Positions 1 to 8,243 of a DNA stretch of 25,504 nt are shown here, piece after piece. The DNA lies in NCBI GenBank assembly GCA_964537965.1, contig CAZIDB010000043.1:1-25504 (forward strand). Direction: 5' to 3'. Source of the stretch: SURF-24 sp964537965. Lineage in GTDB: Bacteria; Bacteroidota; Ignavibacteria; Ignavibacteriales; SURF-24. The position numbers and the translations under genes were made by a program. Numbering within the stretch: the first letter of the stretch is position 1; the number at the start of each line of letters is the position of its first letter. The notes under the pieces were generated by a model. The model ran no database searches and was not told the DNA's origin. It saw only the letters and a list, made by a program, of their open reading frames with translations.

Positions 1-266
1 AGAATGGAGCTGCAAGATACCTTGACGGAACTCTTATCGGTTCTGCCATGAGCCTGGCTAACATTGCACTTAAATTCTGGAAGTTCACCGGCTGCTCTTT
101 TGATGAAGCAATTAATTCAGCATCAAAAAACCCTGCGATGCTACTGGGAATTTATGACAGGAAAGGTTCGATTGATATAAATAAGGATGCTGACTTAATT
201 GTTTTTGATAAAGACTACTCGATCTATGCAACAATAATTGGCGGAAAAGTAGTTTATAAGAAATAG
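1..266 (+). CDS. nagA: N-acetylglucosamine-6-phosphate deacetylase, C-terminal fragment (5' end outside window)
   Basis: The reading frame is open from base 3 to the TAG at 264-266 and gives 87 residues, so this is only the 3' end of the gene. NagA removes the acetyl group from GlcNAc-6-phosphate to give glucosamine-6-phosphate and acetate in the cytoplasm, in amino-sugar or cell-wall recycling. The visible part has the family's C-terminal pattern: DGTLIGSAMSLANIA, then an NPA-MLLGI helix, then the RKGSIDINKDADLIVFD signature and a final beta strand ATIIGGKVVY, typical of the small beta-sandwich domain of amidohydrolases. The active-site metal ligands lie upstream and cannot be checked. The ATG at 48 is internal. 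Other amidohydrolases share the end motif, but the DGT-GSA-SLA segment favours NagA. Confidence 0.82.
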   Translation, partial: NGAARYLDGTLIGSAMSLANIALKFWKFTGCSFDEAINSASKNPAMLLGIYDRKGSIDINKDADLIVFDKDYSIYATIIGGKVVYKK

Positions 267-298
267 AAATCTTTTGAGGCTTATTATAAAGTAAAACC

Positions 299-379
299 GT
301 TATCGCGAGCTAAGCGAAGTGATCTCATTATAAGAGTTAAATCAAAAGATTGCTTCGTCGTTATACTCCTCGCAATGAC
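299..379. repeat. Degenerate inverted repeat of the GTCATTGCGAGG...GAAGCAATC intergenic class
   Basis: The right arm, 348-379, reads on the minus strand as GTCATTGCGAGGAG followed by ACGACGAAGCAATC. The left arm, 299-326, is a decayed copy in the opposite orientation, with GCGAG, GCGAAG and GATCTC preserved. The arms could fold into a long imperfect hairpin between nagA and the phosphatase gene. Repeats with this core are known to be scattered through intergenic regions of many bacterial genomes. Only one is visible here, so copy number is not shown. Confidence 0.5.
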
Positions 380-390
380 TTTTAGACTAC

Positions 391-416
391 TTTTTAGTTA
401 GCCCCTTAACTAAAAA
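391..416. repeat. Perfect 10-bp inverted repeat just after the phosphatase stop codon
   Basis: TTTTTAGTTA (391-400) and TAACTAAAAA (407-416) are perfect reverse complements around a 6-base GC-rich loop. The repeat lies 2 bp beyond the phosphatase stop codon. On either strand the T-run opens the stem rather than following it, so it is not a textbook intrinsic terminator. It may still mark the end of the hydrogenase transcript. Confidence 0.4.
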
Positions 417-418
417 AA

Positions 419-1603
419 TCATATAAACTGCAGGTTAACTTCCTTTAGATATTTTTCTTCAAGAAGTTTTACAATGTTTTTTATAAGATTTCGGCGGATG
501 CCTAACTCAACCGGTATATTGGGGTCCTGGTGAGCTTCATTAATTTTTGTACCTACAACAAATAAAATTTCATCACTATCAAGCAGATGATTAATTAGCT
601 TTGTTACAGCATTGGATTTATAGTAATTCTGATGATTGTCATTTTCAAGAGTGTCCAAAACCTTACTTATTGTTATTGTGCCTTCAGTTATCAAATCAAT
701 TCCATCCATAAAACTGCAGGGCGGAATTTCCAAATCATTATCCTTCAGGTCAACGCTTACTTCTCTATTTAGTTCACGGGCAACAATTTTTGCTGTGGTT
801 CCTCCGCATATAACCTTTTTACCGTCAAAGCTGTTAAGTAATTCAGCCATCTCTTTATCTCTGCCTTTAGAAATCGGCGGACCGGTTAGTACCAGCAATT
901 TCCTCGGTTGTCTGAAATAAATAACACCGCTAGTAATGTCGTCTTTAGGTTTGTAGCTGTCATTATAGTAAGCTTTGTCTACAATGCTCTTTGCAAGTTC
1001 TCTTGCTGAAATTTCTTTGTTATTTTTAATCTGTTTAATTGAATAATCGAGCACGTTTTCATTTCCCCAGCCAAGAGGATAATTTTTAGTGCCTATACCT
1101 GACTGGCTTACACCGTCTGAGAAAAATATTATTCTGTCTCCAAGCTTTGCATTGAACTCATAATAATTAAGAGTGTTTTCCTTATTCTTGTTATAACTTA
1201 ATTTTATCTGAGTAGCTGTTACGGGAAAAGGCAAATTGTTTCTTATAAGAATGAAAGGCGGGTTATCGTACTCAATAATTTTTGTCAGTCCTTCCCTGTC
1301 AATATCAATAATCGTAAAAGTTGAATAACTTATTTTTCTTACCTTGCAAACCGGTAAAGTCCGCATTATAACTTCAGCAGATTTTCTTACATCTTTAGAG
1401 TTTGTTGCAAAATTTACAGCCATTGTTGATGTAAGTGTAGCAAGAACATTTGCTTTTATTCCGCTGCCAAGCCCGTCAGAAAGTGTAGTTACAATTCTGT
1501 CTTCTTCTTTTATTTTATGCTGATGAAATACATCCCCGCAAACAAGTTGTTTGTACTTGTAGTTCTGATGATAATCCACTTCAACAAAATATTTTTTACT
1601 CAT
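419..1603 (-). CDS. SpoIIE/PP2C-family protein phosphatase linked to sensory hydrogenase
   Basis: The protein is predicted to be a cytoplasmic Mn/Mg-dependent serine/threonine phosphatase of the SpoIIE/RsbU type, acting on an unknown phosphoprotein. Its first 230 residues carry the PP2C metal-site pattern: CGD (D24), LSDGLGSGIKA (D43), FFSDGVSQSG (D163) and KPKDDIT (D221/D222). Residues 235-394 form an extra C-terminal region starting LLVLTGPPISKGRDKE and containing VICGGTTAKIVAREL, which I do not recognise. There is no signal peptide or membrane segment. The gene starts 16 bp after the hydS stop on the same strand. Phosphatases of this type are known neighbours of group C [FeFe]-hydrogenases, so it is probably the output arm of an H2- or redox-sensing pathway. 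The phosphatase fold is well supported; the partner is inferred. Confidence 0.82.
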   Translation of the reverse strand: MSKKYFVEVDYHQNYKYKQLVCGDVFHQHKIKEEDRIVTTLSDGLGSGIKANVLATLTSTMAVNFATNSKDVRKSAEVIMRTLPVCKVRKISYSTFTIIDIDREGLTKIIEYDNPPFILIRNNLPFPVTATQIKLSYNKNKENTLNYYEFNAKLGDRIIFFSDGVSQSGIGTKNYPLGWGNENVLDYSIKQIKNNKEISARELAKSIVDKAYYNDSYKPKDDITSGVIYFRQPRKLLVLTGPPISKGRDKEMAELLNSFDGKKVICGGTTAKIVARELNREVSVDLKDNDLEIPPCSFMDGIDLITEGTITISKVLDTLENDNHQNYYKSNAVTKLINHLLDSDEILFVVGTKINEAHQDPNIPVELGIRRNLIKNIVKLLEEKYLKEVNLQFI

Positions 1604-1619
1604 AACAAACTATAGCCGG

Positions 1620-3356
1620 TTACTTATCAGGACTATCAATTTTATCTGTGGAGAATGAATCAATAATCGAATTCAATATCACTTCACTTTCAGATGCATT
1701 CTCACCAAGCAGGTAAGCAATCTTTTGTACGGTTGAAAGATTTTTTCTAATTACTTCCTTTGCTTTCTTAATAATTTGTTCTTTACGAACAGAAGGTTCA
1801 GTAATGTCTCTGAATATTGCTCCAACGTACCTGTGTTTTTCAATTGTAAAAATTGAGAACAACAGAACGGAATTATTATAATTAATTTCTTTTCCGATTA
1901 TATCAGTACCTGTTTCTAACACATCCCTGAACAATTTGTAAAAAGGAATTACTCTTTCAAGGTAGGCACCTTCCATTCCCGGTTTAACATCAAAGAGCAT
2001 TTCCGTTTCTTCACCTATAAGCTTTGCCCAGTTGTGGTTGCATTCCACAATCTTTAGTTTGTCATCAACAATAACCAATCCTGATGGCATTGTCTTCATC
2101 AAGGCATTTGCTTTTTTCTGGGCAAGCTGCCGCATATAGGATACACACATAGTCTTTTCTGATTTATCATCAAGCAGAGAGATTGCAAATTCACGGCATG
2201 TATTATAGCCGCATCCGGCACAGTTAAGTTCATCTTTCTTTTCGTGCTTACCAATTTCTTTAAGCACTTCCTGGATTTGTTTTTCTGTGTAGCTTCTTGT
2301 TTCAATTGTATTGATATTTATTTCATCCAAAATTGAAATGTGCGGTTTGCGCGGTATTTCGGTGGATGGATATTCTGCAAAGTTTATAACCTGTTGTCTT
2401 TTCAGCACTGTTGAAGATTTATTCGAGGACTTAGGTCCGTTAACGCAACCTCCTTCACAGGCGAGAAGCTCTAAGAAAAGATTGTTATCAATTTTTAATT
2501 CACTTAAATCCTGTAGTGCATTTGAGATGTTTGTTATACCGGAAAAACTCATGAAAGAATTATTTGTAACAGTCAGATTCGATTTGATGCCGGCAATCAT
2601 ACCACCGTCAATTGGGTAAAGCGCACCTTCCTTTGCCTGTTCAGGAATAAACTTTTCTGTTTCATCAAATTTAATTTCAGCCAAATCCAGTTCAGCTTCA
2701 GTCATCCAGCGCTTCAAATCTTCAAATGTTATGGCTGCATCTAAAAGCTCAGGATGATTTTCAGCTTCCTTCTTTTTGGCAATACAAGGACTAATTAGCA
2801 CTATTCCAATTTCATTGCCATAAATTTGCTTCAGCAATTTACACTGCGATAGTACCGGTGATAAAAATCCAGTTACTTTATCGGAATTTTCCGGCTGGTA
2901 TTTTTTAATATATTCCACAACAGTTGGGCAAGCTGATGAAATGTAGACTTTGCCGTTTCCTTTTGTTAAAAGCTCGGCGGTATTAGCAGATACCTCCTGT
3001 GCGCCAATTGCAGTTTCTGATACACCATAAAAACCAAGCTTCTTTAATACGGAAATAATTACTTCGGGTTTTACATTTCTGAATTCACTTATAAATGAAG
3101 GAGCGAGCGAAGCAATTACTTTTTCCTTTAACTTAAGTAATTGTTTTACCCTGCCTAAATCATCTCTAACTTTTTTTGCACCGGACGGACAAACCTCTAC
3201 ACATCCGCCGCATAAGATACAAAGCTCGGTTATTACAGTTGCACTGCCGGCATCAACTTTAATTGCTTTAACAGGACAATTACGGACACATTTATAACAA
3301 TCCTGGCAATTTGCTTTTTCAGTATAAATCGGATTTAAATAATTCATTACACCCAT
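1620..3356 (-). CDS. hydS: Group C (sensory) [FeFe]-hydrogenase with PAS domain
   Basis: The domain order is two 4Fe-4S ferredoxin clusters (C17/20/23/27 and C46/49/52/56), an H-cluster domain (about 75-330), an Fe-S domain with C379, C382, C387 and C404, and a PAS domain (about 415-530). The H-cluster motifs are altered: SSACP at 140-144 replaces TSCCP, ISPCIAKK around C191 replaces MPCxxK, and LLACEGGCVNG around C300/C304 replaces the ExMxCxxGC motif. The Cys-to-Ala change removes the residue used for proton transfer in catalytic enzymes while keeping the cluster ligands. This pattern and the PAS domain are typical of sensory HydS proteins, so slow catalysis and a regulatory role are expected. 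The start could be M1 or M4. The phosphatase gene follows immediately and is the likely signalling partner. Confidence 0.87.
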   Translation of the reverse strand: MGVMNYLNPIYTEKANCQDCYKCVRNCPVKAIKVDAGSATVITELCILCGGCVEVCPSGAKKVRDDLGRVKQLLKLKEKVIASLAPSFISEFRNVKPEVIISVLKKLGFYGVSETAIGAQEVSANTAELLTKGNGKVYISSACPTVVEYIKKYQPENSDKVTGFLSPVLSQCKLLKQIYGNEIGIVLISPCIAKKKEAENHPELLDAAITFEDLKRWMTEAELDLAEIKFDETEKFIPEQAKEGALYPIDGGMIAGIKSNLTVTNNSFMSFSGITNISNALQDLSELKIDNNLFLELLACEGGCVNGPKSSNKSSTVLKRQQVINFAEYPSTEIPRKPHISILDEININTIETRSYTEKQIQEVLKEIGKHEKKDELNCAGCGYNTCREFAISLLDDKSEKTMCVSYMRQLAQKKANALMKTMPSGLVIVDDKLKIVECNHNWAKLIGEETEMLFDVKPGMEGAYLERVIPFYKLFRDVLETGTDIIGKEINYNNSVLLFSIFTIEKHRYVGAIFRDITEPSVRKEQIIKKAKEVIRKNLSTVQKIAYLLGENASESEVILNSIIDSFSTDKIDSPDK

Positions 3357-3530
3357 CCATGCTTTCCGTTAAAACAGAGAGCAATTAATTTAACTGTCAA
3401 GATATTTAATATTCGTTCTAAATTTACATTTTGACTTAAAAAACTTTTTATAATTAAATCATCGAAAATTCTTGGTTTTTATTCACCACTCATTGAAAAC
3501 TATATTTTACCGCTCCAAATTTACCAGAAT
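3357..3530 (-). other. Intergenic gap before hydS
   Basis: This AT-rich 174-bp stretch lies between the small ferredoxin gene and hydS, the only sizeable break in the hydrogenase locus. Reading toward hydS, a TTGACA hexamer lies at 3400-3395, but no convincing -10 box follows at normal spacing. No strong hairpin is visible. A separate hydS promoter is possible but not shown. Confidence 0.3.
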
Positions 3531-3785
3531 TTATTTTAAAGTATGGTTTAAGATTTCGAGTAACATATTCGGTTCAACGTCGGTATAAAGTCTTTCGTTT
3601 ATTTTAACATTAGGACCTTTGCTGCATTTATCTTCACACAGATTACCTGAAATGTTTACACTGCAATTCAAGTTATTTTTACGTATGTAATCTTTAATAA
3701 CTTCAAGGTTCTTATTATTCCCTCTCGAAAAACAGGAACTTCCCATACATACAACAATTCTACATGGCTTATTTTGTTCATTCAT
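3531..3785 (-). CDS. Small thioredoxin-like [2Fe-2S] ferredoxin
   Basis: This 84-residue protein has the four-cysteine pattern of thioredoxin-fold [2Fe-2S] ferredoxins (NuoE C-terminal/HydC type): CMGSSCFSRG, then LCEDKCSKGPNVKIN. It resembles the domain at the C-terminus of the adjacent HydA (CVGTSC ... CFEQCDRGPSVSIN), so the two are probably paralogues. It likely carries electrons in the cytoplasm, to or from HydABC or the downstream HydS. I chose the start at 3785 because GGAG lies 8 bases before it. An in-frame ATG at 3809 would add eight residues but has no ribosome-binding site. It follows hydA by 33 bp, and a 174-bp gap separates it from hydS. Confidence 0.78.
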   Translation of the reverse strand: MNEQNKPCRIVVCMGSSCFSRGNNKNLEVIKDYIRKNNLNCSVNISGNLCEDKCSKGPNVKINERLYTDVEPNMLLEILNHTLK

Positions 3786-3818
3786 AATATCAACTCCGGA
3801 ATCAAACATTTCATTAAA

Positions 3819-5822
3819 TTAAACTTTCTTTCTCAATTCTTTATCCAATACTGAGCAAGCCTTATTCAATGAGCATTTCTCAATTACTTTTCCGTTAATT
3901 GAAACAGATGGACCTCGGTCGCATTGTTCAAAGCAGAATGTAGCTTTAACATCAACCTTTTCCTGCAAGTTATTATCTTCAATATGATCAATAAGTTTAT
4001 ACAGCAAATCCTGAGATCCTCTTAAATAGCAGCTTGTTCCTACACAAACACTAACTTCCATCTTTTCTTTTTCAGAACCTTTAATTAAAGTGATTTCACC
4101 TTCAGATCTTCTTCTGCTGCTGTAATGTGTATGCAATAAATGATGTGCGGTTTCTCCGCCGACTTCTCCAAGTGTGTTCTGGTAAGTTTCAGCTACAAAA
4201 GGATTATCCTGTGATTTGTGAAGCTGAAGATTTTTATCAACTGAATACAAACCTTTTGTACGTTCTCTTTTAACTACTGTTTCAAATGTTACAGGCTGGC
4301 CTGCACCGCCAATGCATCCATTTGGACAAGACATTACTTCAACAAAGTCATAATCAGCGTTACCAGCTTTAATCCTATTTGCAAGAGCACGTGCGTTTTT
4401 TAACCCGTGCACTACGGCAACTTTAATTGTTGTTCCGTTTATCTGAAGTGAAGCTTCTCGTAATGCCTCTTCACCTCGAACTTCCTGAAAATCAATATTC
4501 TCTAATTTCTTCCCGCTTAATTTTTCTGCAACATATCTTAAAGCTGCTTCCATAACTCCGCCGGAATTACCAAAGATAACTCCTGCACCTGTCTTAAAGC
4601 CAAGTGGCATATCAAGAGATTCCGGCTGAAGCTGTTTGAAAATTATTCCTGCCTGGTCAATCATCTTACCAAGTTCCTGTGTAGTAATTACATGGTCGAC
4701 ATCCGGAATTCCTTCGTGAATAAATTCCGGTCTTTTAGCTTCAAACTTTTTTGCTGTACAAGGCATAATTGAAACTACAATTAAATCTTTCTTATCAACA
4801 TTCAATTCTTTTGAAAGAACTTCTTTAGCTAATGAGCCAAACATTTGCTGCGGAGATTTGCATGAAGATAAGTTAGTAAGAAGCTCTGGAAAATACTGTT
4901 CGGCAAATTTAACCCAGCCGGGGCAGCAGGAAGTAAACTGAGGAAGTTTTTCTCCTTTTGTTATTCTTTGTATCAATTCGTTTGCTTCTTCAATAATTGT
5001 AAGATCAGCAGCAAATGAAGTATCAAATACTTTATCGAAGCCCATCATTCTTAATGCAGAAACTGTCTGGCCTGTAAGATCAACGCCAGGTTCATAACCA
5101 AACATTTCTCCGATCGCAATTCTAACTGCAGGAGCAACCTGGGCAATAACTACTTTTGAAGGATCACTAATTGCTTTCCATACAGGATCAATTTCCTGTT
5201 TAGGAGTAATAGCGCCGGTTGGGCAAACTCTTGCACACTGGCCGCAATCAATACATTCAACGTTTACCAGGTCTTTACCAAATGCCGGCAGCACTACTGC
5301 TTTTGATCCACGGAAAGCAAAATCAATTGCACCAACACTTTGAATTTCGCTGCAGGCTCTTACACAATCACCGCAAAGAATACATTTGTTTGGATCTCTA
5401 ACAAGAGAGTGAGTTGAGAAATCTATTTTAGCTGGTTGTTCTAATCTTTTATAACGAACTGTATCTACACCAAGTTTACGGGCAACATCCTGCAATTTAC
5501 AAAACGAACTTTTTGAGCAGGTTGGACAATTATGATCATGATTTGCAAGAAGTAATTCCAAAGAGATTTTTCTTATCTCACGAATTTCCTGTGTTGTAGT
5601 TTTAATTTTCATATTAGCTTCAGGAGCAGTTGAACAAGCGCCCATAATACCACGCCCTTCAACATCAACAAGACACAAACGGCAAGCGCCATAAACACTT
5701 AATTCAGAATGGTAGCAGAAAGTAGGTAAATCTATTCCCGCTTTTCTGATAAGCTCCAGTAAGTTCTTCTCACCATTAATCTGGACTTTTCTTCCATCTA
5801 TATATGCAAATTTATTTTCCAT
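3819..5822 (-). CDS. hydA: HydABC [FeFe]-hydrogenase catalytic subunit HydA
   Basis: HydA is the H2-forming or H2-oxidising subunit of a trimeric, NAD- and ferredoxin-linked cytoplasmic hydrogenase. In order it has a plant-type [2Fe-2S] domain (C36, C47, C50, C63), a His-ligated 4Fe-4S domain (H95 or H97 with C99, C102, C108), two 4Fe-4S clusters (C147/150/153/157 and C190/193/196/200), and an H-cluster domain with TSCCPGW (297-303), MPCTAKKFEA (from 353) and EVMSCPNGCIGG (C499, C503). A small-subunit-like segment follows. A C-terminal thioredoxin-like [2Fe-2S] domain (C593, C598, C630, C634) completes it. All catalytic residues are present, unlike HydS. At 667 residues it fits the Thermotoga-type HydA. 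It starts 2 bp after hydB ends, with GGAG just upstream. No maturase genes (hydEFG) lie in the window. Confidence 0.96.
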   Translation of the reverse strand: MENKFAYIDGRKVQINGEKNLLELIRKAGIDLPTFCYHSELSVYGACRLCLVDVEGRGIMGACSTAPEANMKIKTTTQEIREIRKISLELLLANHDHNCPTCSKSSFCKLQDVARKLGVDTVRYKRLEQPAKIDFSTHSLVRDPNKCILCGDCVRACSEIQSVGAIDFAFRGSKAVVLPAFGKDLVNVECIDCGQCARVCPTGAITPKQEIDPVWKAISDPSKVVIAQVAPAVRIAIGEMFGYEPGVDLTGQTVSALRMMGFDKVFDTSFAADLTIIEEANELIQRITKGEKLPQFTSCCPGWVKFAEQYFPELLTNLSSCKSPQQMFGSLAKEVLSKELNVDKKDLIVVSIMPCTAKKFEAKRPEFIHEGIPDVDHVITTQELGKMIDQAGIIFKQLQPESLDMPLGFKTGAGVIFGNSGGVMEAALRYVAEKLSGKKLENIDFQEVRGEEALREASLQINGTTIKVAVVHGLKNARALANRIKAGNADYDFVEVMSCPNGCIGGAGQPVTFETVVKRERTKGLYSVDKNLQLHKSQDNPFVAETYQNTLGEVGGETAHHLLHTHYSSRRRSEGEITLIKGSEKEKMEVSVCVGTSCYLRGSQDLLYKLIDHIEDNNLQEKVDVKATFCFEQCDRGPSVSINGKVIEKCSLNKACSVLDKELRKKV

Positions 5823-5824
5823 TA

Positions 5825-7720
5825 TTAAACTCCTGTTATAGCATTTAACTTACAAGCTTTGGCACATTCACCGCAGCGTATACAAATTGAAACATCAATC
5901 TTATGCGGCATCTTTCTTTCACCGCTAATAGCACCAACCGGACATTTTTTAACGCACACCGTACAACCCTTACACTTAGTTGGATCAATTTCCGGAGCAA
6001 CAAGATGTTTACAGCTTTTAGTTGAGCAGTATTTATTTATAACGTGTTCGTTGTATTCTTTTCTGAAATATTTCAAGGTAGATAAAACCGGGTTAGGAGC
6101 AGTTTTGCCTAAGCCGCAAAGTGATCCTTTTTTAACTGCCCATGCAAGGTCTTCAAGCAGTTTTAATGTTTCAACAGTTGCCCTGCCTTCAATAATATCA
6201 TCTAAAAGCGCGAGCATTTGTTTTGTACCTTCGCGGCAAAGAACGCATTTGCCGCAGGATTCATTTTGTGTAAATTGCATAAAGTAACGGGCAATTTTAA
6301 CCATACAGGTTTGTTTATTCATTACAACCAAACCACCGGAGCCAACCATTGCACCAATACTTATTAGTGAATCAAAATCAAGTGGAAGATCGAGATGCTC
6401 TTCTGTTAAACATCCACCGGATGGGCCACCAATCTGTACAGCTTTAAATCCTGTATCTAAAATCTTTCCTTCATCATTCGTAATTCCGCCGCCAATATTA
6501 TTAACTATTTCACCTAAAGTTGTACCGAAAGGAACTTCAATTAATCCGGTATTTGCTACGTGACCAGTAAGGGCAAAGGTTTTTGTGCCCGGTGATTTTT
6601 CTTTTCCTATTTTTTTAAATTCATCTGCGCCCATGTTTATAATGAGCGGAACGGTTGCCAGCGTTTCTACATTATTTATTACTGTTGGTTTACCGTACAA
6701 ACCGCTTTGTGCAGGAAATGGAGGTTTGGGTGTAGGCATTCCTCTTTTGCCTTCAATTGAAGACATGAGTGCTGTCTCTTCACCGCAAACGAAAGCCCCG
6801 GCGCCTTCCATTACATTTATCTTAAAGCTTTCACCTGAGTTAAAAATATTTTCTCCAAGTATACCAGACTTTTCAGCATCATTAACAGCTTTTCTAATTC
6901 TTTTAACTGCAAGCGGATATTCTGCGCGAACATAAACATAACCTTCATCTGCACCTATGGCACGGGCTGCAATCATCATCCCTTCGATAACACTATGAGG
7001 GTTACCTTCCATCACGCTTCTATCCATAAAGGCACCGGGATCGCCTTCATCTCCGTTACAAATAATAAACTTTTTACCTTTAGGCTGAATGCGGGTTAAA
7101 TCCCATTTTCGTCCTGTAGGAAAACCGCCGCCGCCTCGTCCGCGGAGACCGGCTTTTAATATTTCATCACAAACTTCTTTATCTGTCATCCTTGAGAAAG
7201 CTTTTCGTGCTGCTCTGTATCCGCCAAGAGCAATGTATTCGTTAATATCTTCAGGATCTACTAATCCGCAGTTTTTAAGTACAAAGCGAGTCTGCCTTGT
7301 ATAAAAAGGAATTTCATTAGTTCCCTTACAACGTTCTCCCGTTGAAGGAACCGTATAAAGAAGTCTTTCAATTGGTTTGTGTTGTTTTAGAGTTGTCTCA
7401 ACAATTTCTTTTACATCTTCCGGTTTTACCTTTACATACAAAAAACCTTCCGGTTCAATAGTAACAAGCGGACCCATCTGGCAAAAGCCCTGGCAGCCGC
7501 TTTCCGAGAGATAAATTCCGTGATTGTGATTTTCTTTTTTTAATTCCGTTATAACATTTAAACCGGCATTTGCTATTTGATTCACAAATGCGTTATAAAC
7601 TTTTTCTGCGCCATTTGCCATACAACCTGTTCCGGCACAGATAATAATTCTTTTATCAATATTCTCTGTTGACTGTTTATATTCCTGTGCAACAACATCA
7701 AGGTTAATTGTTTCTTGCAT
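5825..7720 (-). CDS. hydB: HydABC hydrogenase NuoF-like FMN/NAD(H) subunit HydB
   Basis: HydB is the flavin subunit that exchanges electrons with NAD(H) and is central to electron bifurcation in HydABC enzymes. Residues 25-110 form a thioredoxin-like [2Fe-2S] domain (C28, C33, C76, C80). The NuoF core follows, with the FMN loop GLRGRGGGGFPTGRKW (191-206), GDEGDPGAFMDRS (223-235), GAGAFVCGEETALM (306-319) and the 4Fe-4S site ESCGKCVLCREG with C535. The C-terminal tail has CSTKSCKH (565-572), probably part of a zinc site, and two 4Fe-4S clusters (C583/586/589/593 and C613/616/619/623). This architecture matches the trimeric bifurcating family rather than respiratory NuoF. The start overlaps the end of hydC by 17 bp with GGAG upstream, suggesting translational coupling. 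Bifurcation itself is inferred. Confidence 0.95.
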   Translation of the reverse strand: MQETINLDVVAQEYKQSTENIDKRIIICAGTGCMANGAEKVYNAFVNQIANAGLNVITELKKENHNHGIYLSESGCQGFCQMGPLVTIEPEGFLYVKVKPEDVKEIVETTLKQHKPIERLLYTVPSTGERCKGTNEIPFYTRQTRFVLKNCGLVDPEDINEYIALGGYRAARKAFSRMTDKEVCDEILKAGLRGRGGGGFPTGRKWDLTRIQPKGKKFIICNGDEGDPGAFMDRSVMEGNPHSVIEGMMIAARAIGADEGYVYVRAEYPLAVKRIRKAVNDAEKSGILGENIFNSGESFKINVMEGAGAFVCGEETALMSSIEGKRGMPTPKPPFPAQSGLYGKPTVINNVETLATVPLIINMGADEFKKIGKEKSPGTKTFALTGHVANTGLIEVPFGTTLGEIVNNIGGGITNDEGKILDTGFKAVQIGGPSGGCLTEEHLDLPLDFDSLISIGAMVGSGGLVVMNKQTCMVKIARYFMQFTQNESCGKCVLCREGTKQMLALLDDIIEGRATVETLKLLEDLAWAVKKGSLCGLGKTAPNPVLSTLKYFRKEYNEHVINKYCSTKSCKHLVAPEIDPTKCKGCTVCVKKCPVGAISGERKMPHKIDVSICIRCGECAKACKLNAITGV

Positions 7721-8222
7721 TGTTTTTCTCCATCATAATAATTTCATCAACAATCTGGTTAGCTTTTTCTGCGGTTAATTGTCCGTGAACTTCATCATTT
7801 ATAACCATAACCGGAGCAAGTCCGCAGGCACCAAGGCAGGAAACTGTCTCAAGCGTAAACAGCATATCCGGTGTAGTATTTCTCTTTTCATCCAATCCTA
7901 GTTTTTCTCTTATAACATCAACAAGCAACATTGATCCTTTAACATGGCAGGCAGTTCCGTCGCATACTCTTATTACATATTTCCCTTTTGCTTCCAGTGC
8001 AAAGTGAGAATAGAATGTAGCAACGCCATAAACTCTTGCGGGTGAAAGATCCAATGAAGTAGCAATAAACGACATAACTTCTTCAGGCAAATAGCGATAT
8101 TCTTCCTGCACTGCCTGAAGGATGGGGATAAGTTTTGAGGAATCGTATGCAAAGCGTTCAAGCACTTCACACACTTTACTAAACTGCCGGCTTCTTGAAA
8201 CCGATTGAACTTTTGTATTCAT
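7704..8222 (-). CDS. hydC: HydABC hydrogenase NuoE-like [2Fe-2S] subunit HydC
   Basis: The protein has 172 residues, typical of NuoE/HydC. An N-terminal helical bundle (about 10-75, with the LPEEVMSFIATSLDLSPARV pattern and the GVATFYSHF signature) is followed by a thioredoxin-like [2Fe-2S] domain with C87, C92, C129 and C133 (CDGTACHVKG and CLGACGLAP). It passes electrons within the cytoplasmic HydABC complex next to the HydB flavin site. The gene begins 21 bp after rex and overlaps hydB by 17 bp, so it is co-transcribed with both. The order rex-hydC-hydB-hydA is a known arrangement in anaerobes and distinguishes this gene from a Complex I nuoE. Confidence 0.95.
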   Translation of the reverse strand: MNTKVQSVSRSRQFSKVCEVLERFAYDSSKLIPILQAVQEEYRYLPEEVMSFIATSLDLSPARVYGVATFYSHFALEAKGKYVIRVCDGTACHVKGSMLLVDVIREKLGLDEKRNTTPDMLFTLETVSCLGACGLAPVMVINDEVHGQLTAEKANQIVDEIIMMEKNNARNN

Positions 8223-8243
8223 TATAAAAATATTTCTCCTGAT

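Noticed and set aside
391..416. Possible intrinsic terminator after the phosphatase gene
   Set aside because: The inverted repeat is perfect, but on both strands the T-run precedes the stem and no U-tract follows it, so it is listed only as a repeat.
636..920. Plus-strand open frames inside the phosphatase and hyd genes (also 2311-2619, 5859-6287, 6585-6935)
   Set aside because: They lie opposite well-supported conserved proteins, show no family features of their own and have no ribosome-binding sites worth noting.
1620..3356. A second catalytic HydA-type hydrogenase
   Set aside because: The proton-transfer Cys is replaced by Ala, the MPC motif reads SPC, and a PAS domain follows, all of which fit the sensory group.
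3378..3400. Promoter for hydS from the TTGACA at 3400-3395
   Set aside because: The hexamer is perfect, but the sequence 17 bases downstream is not a believable -10 box.
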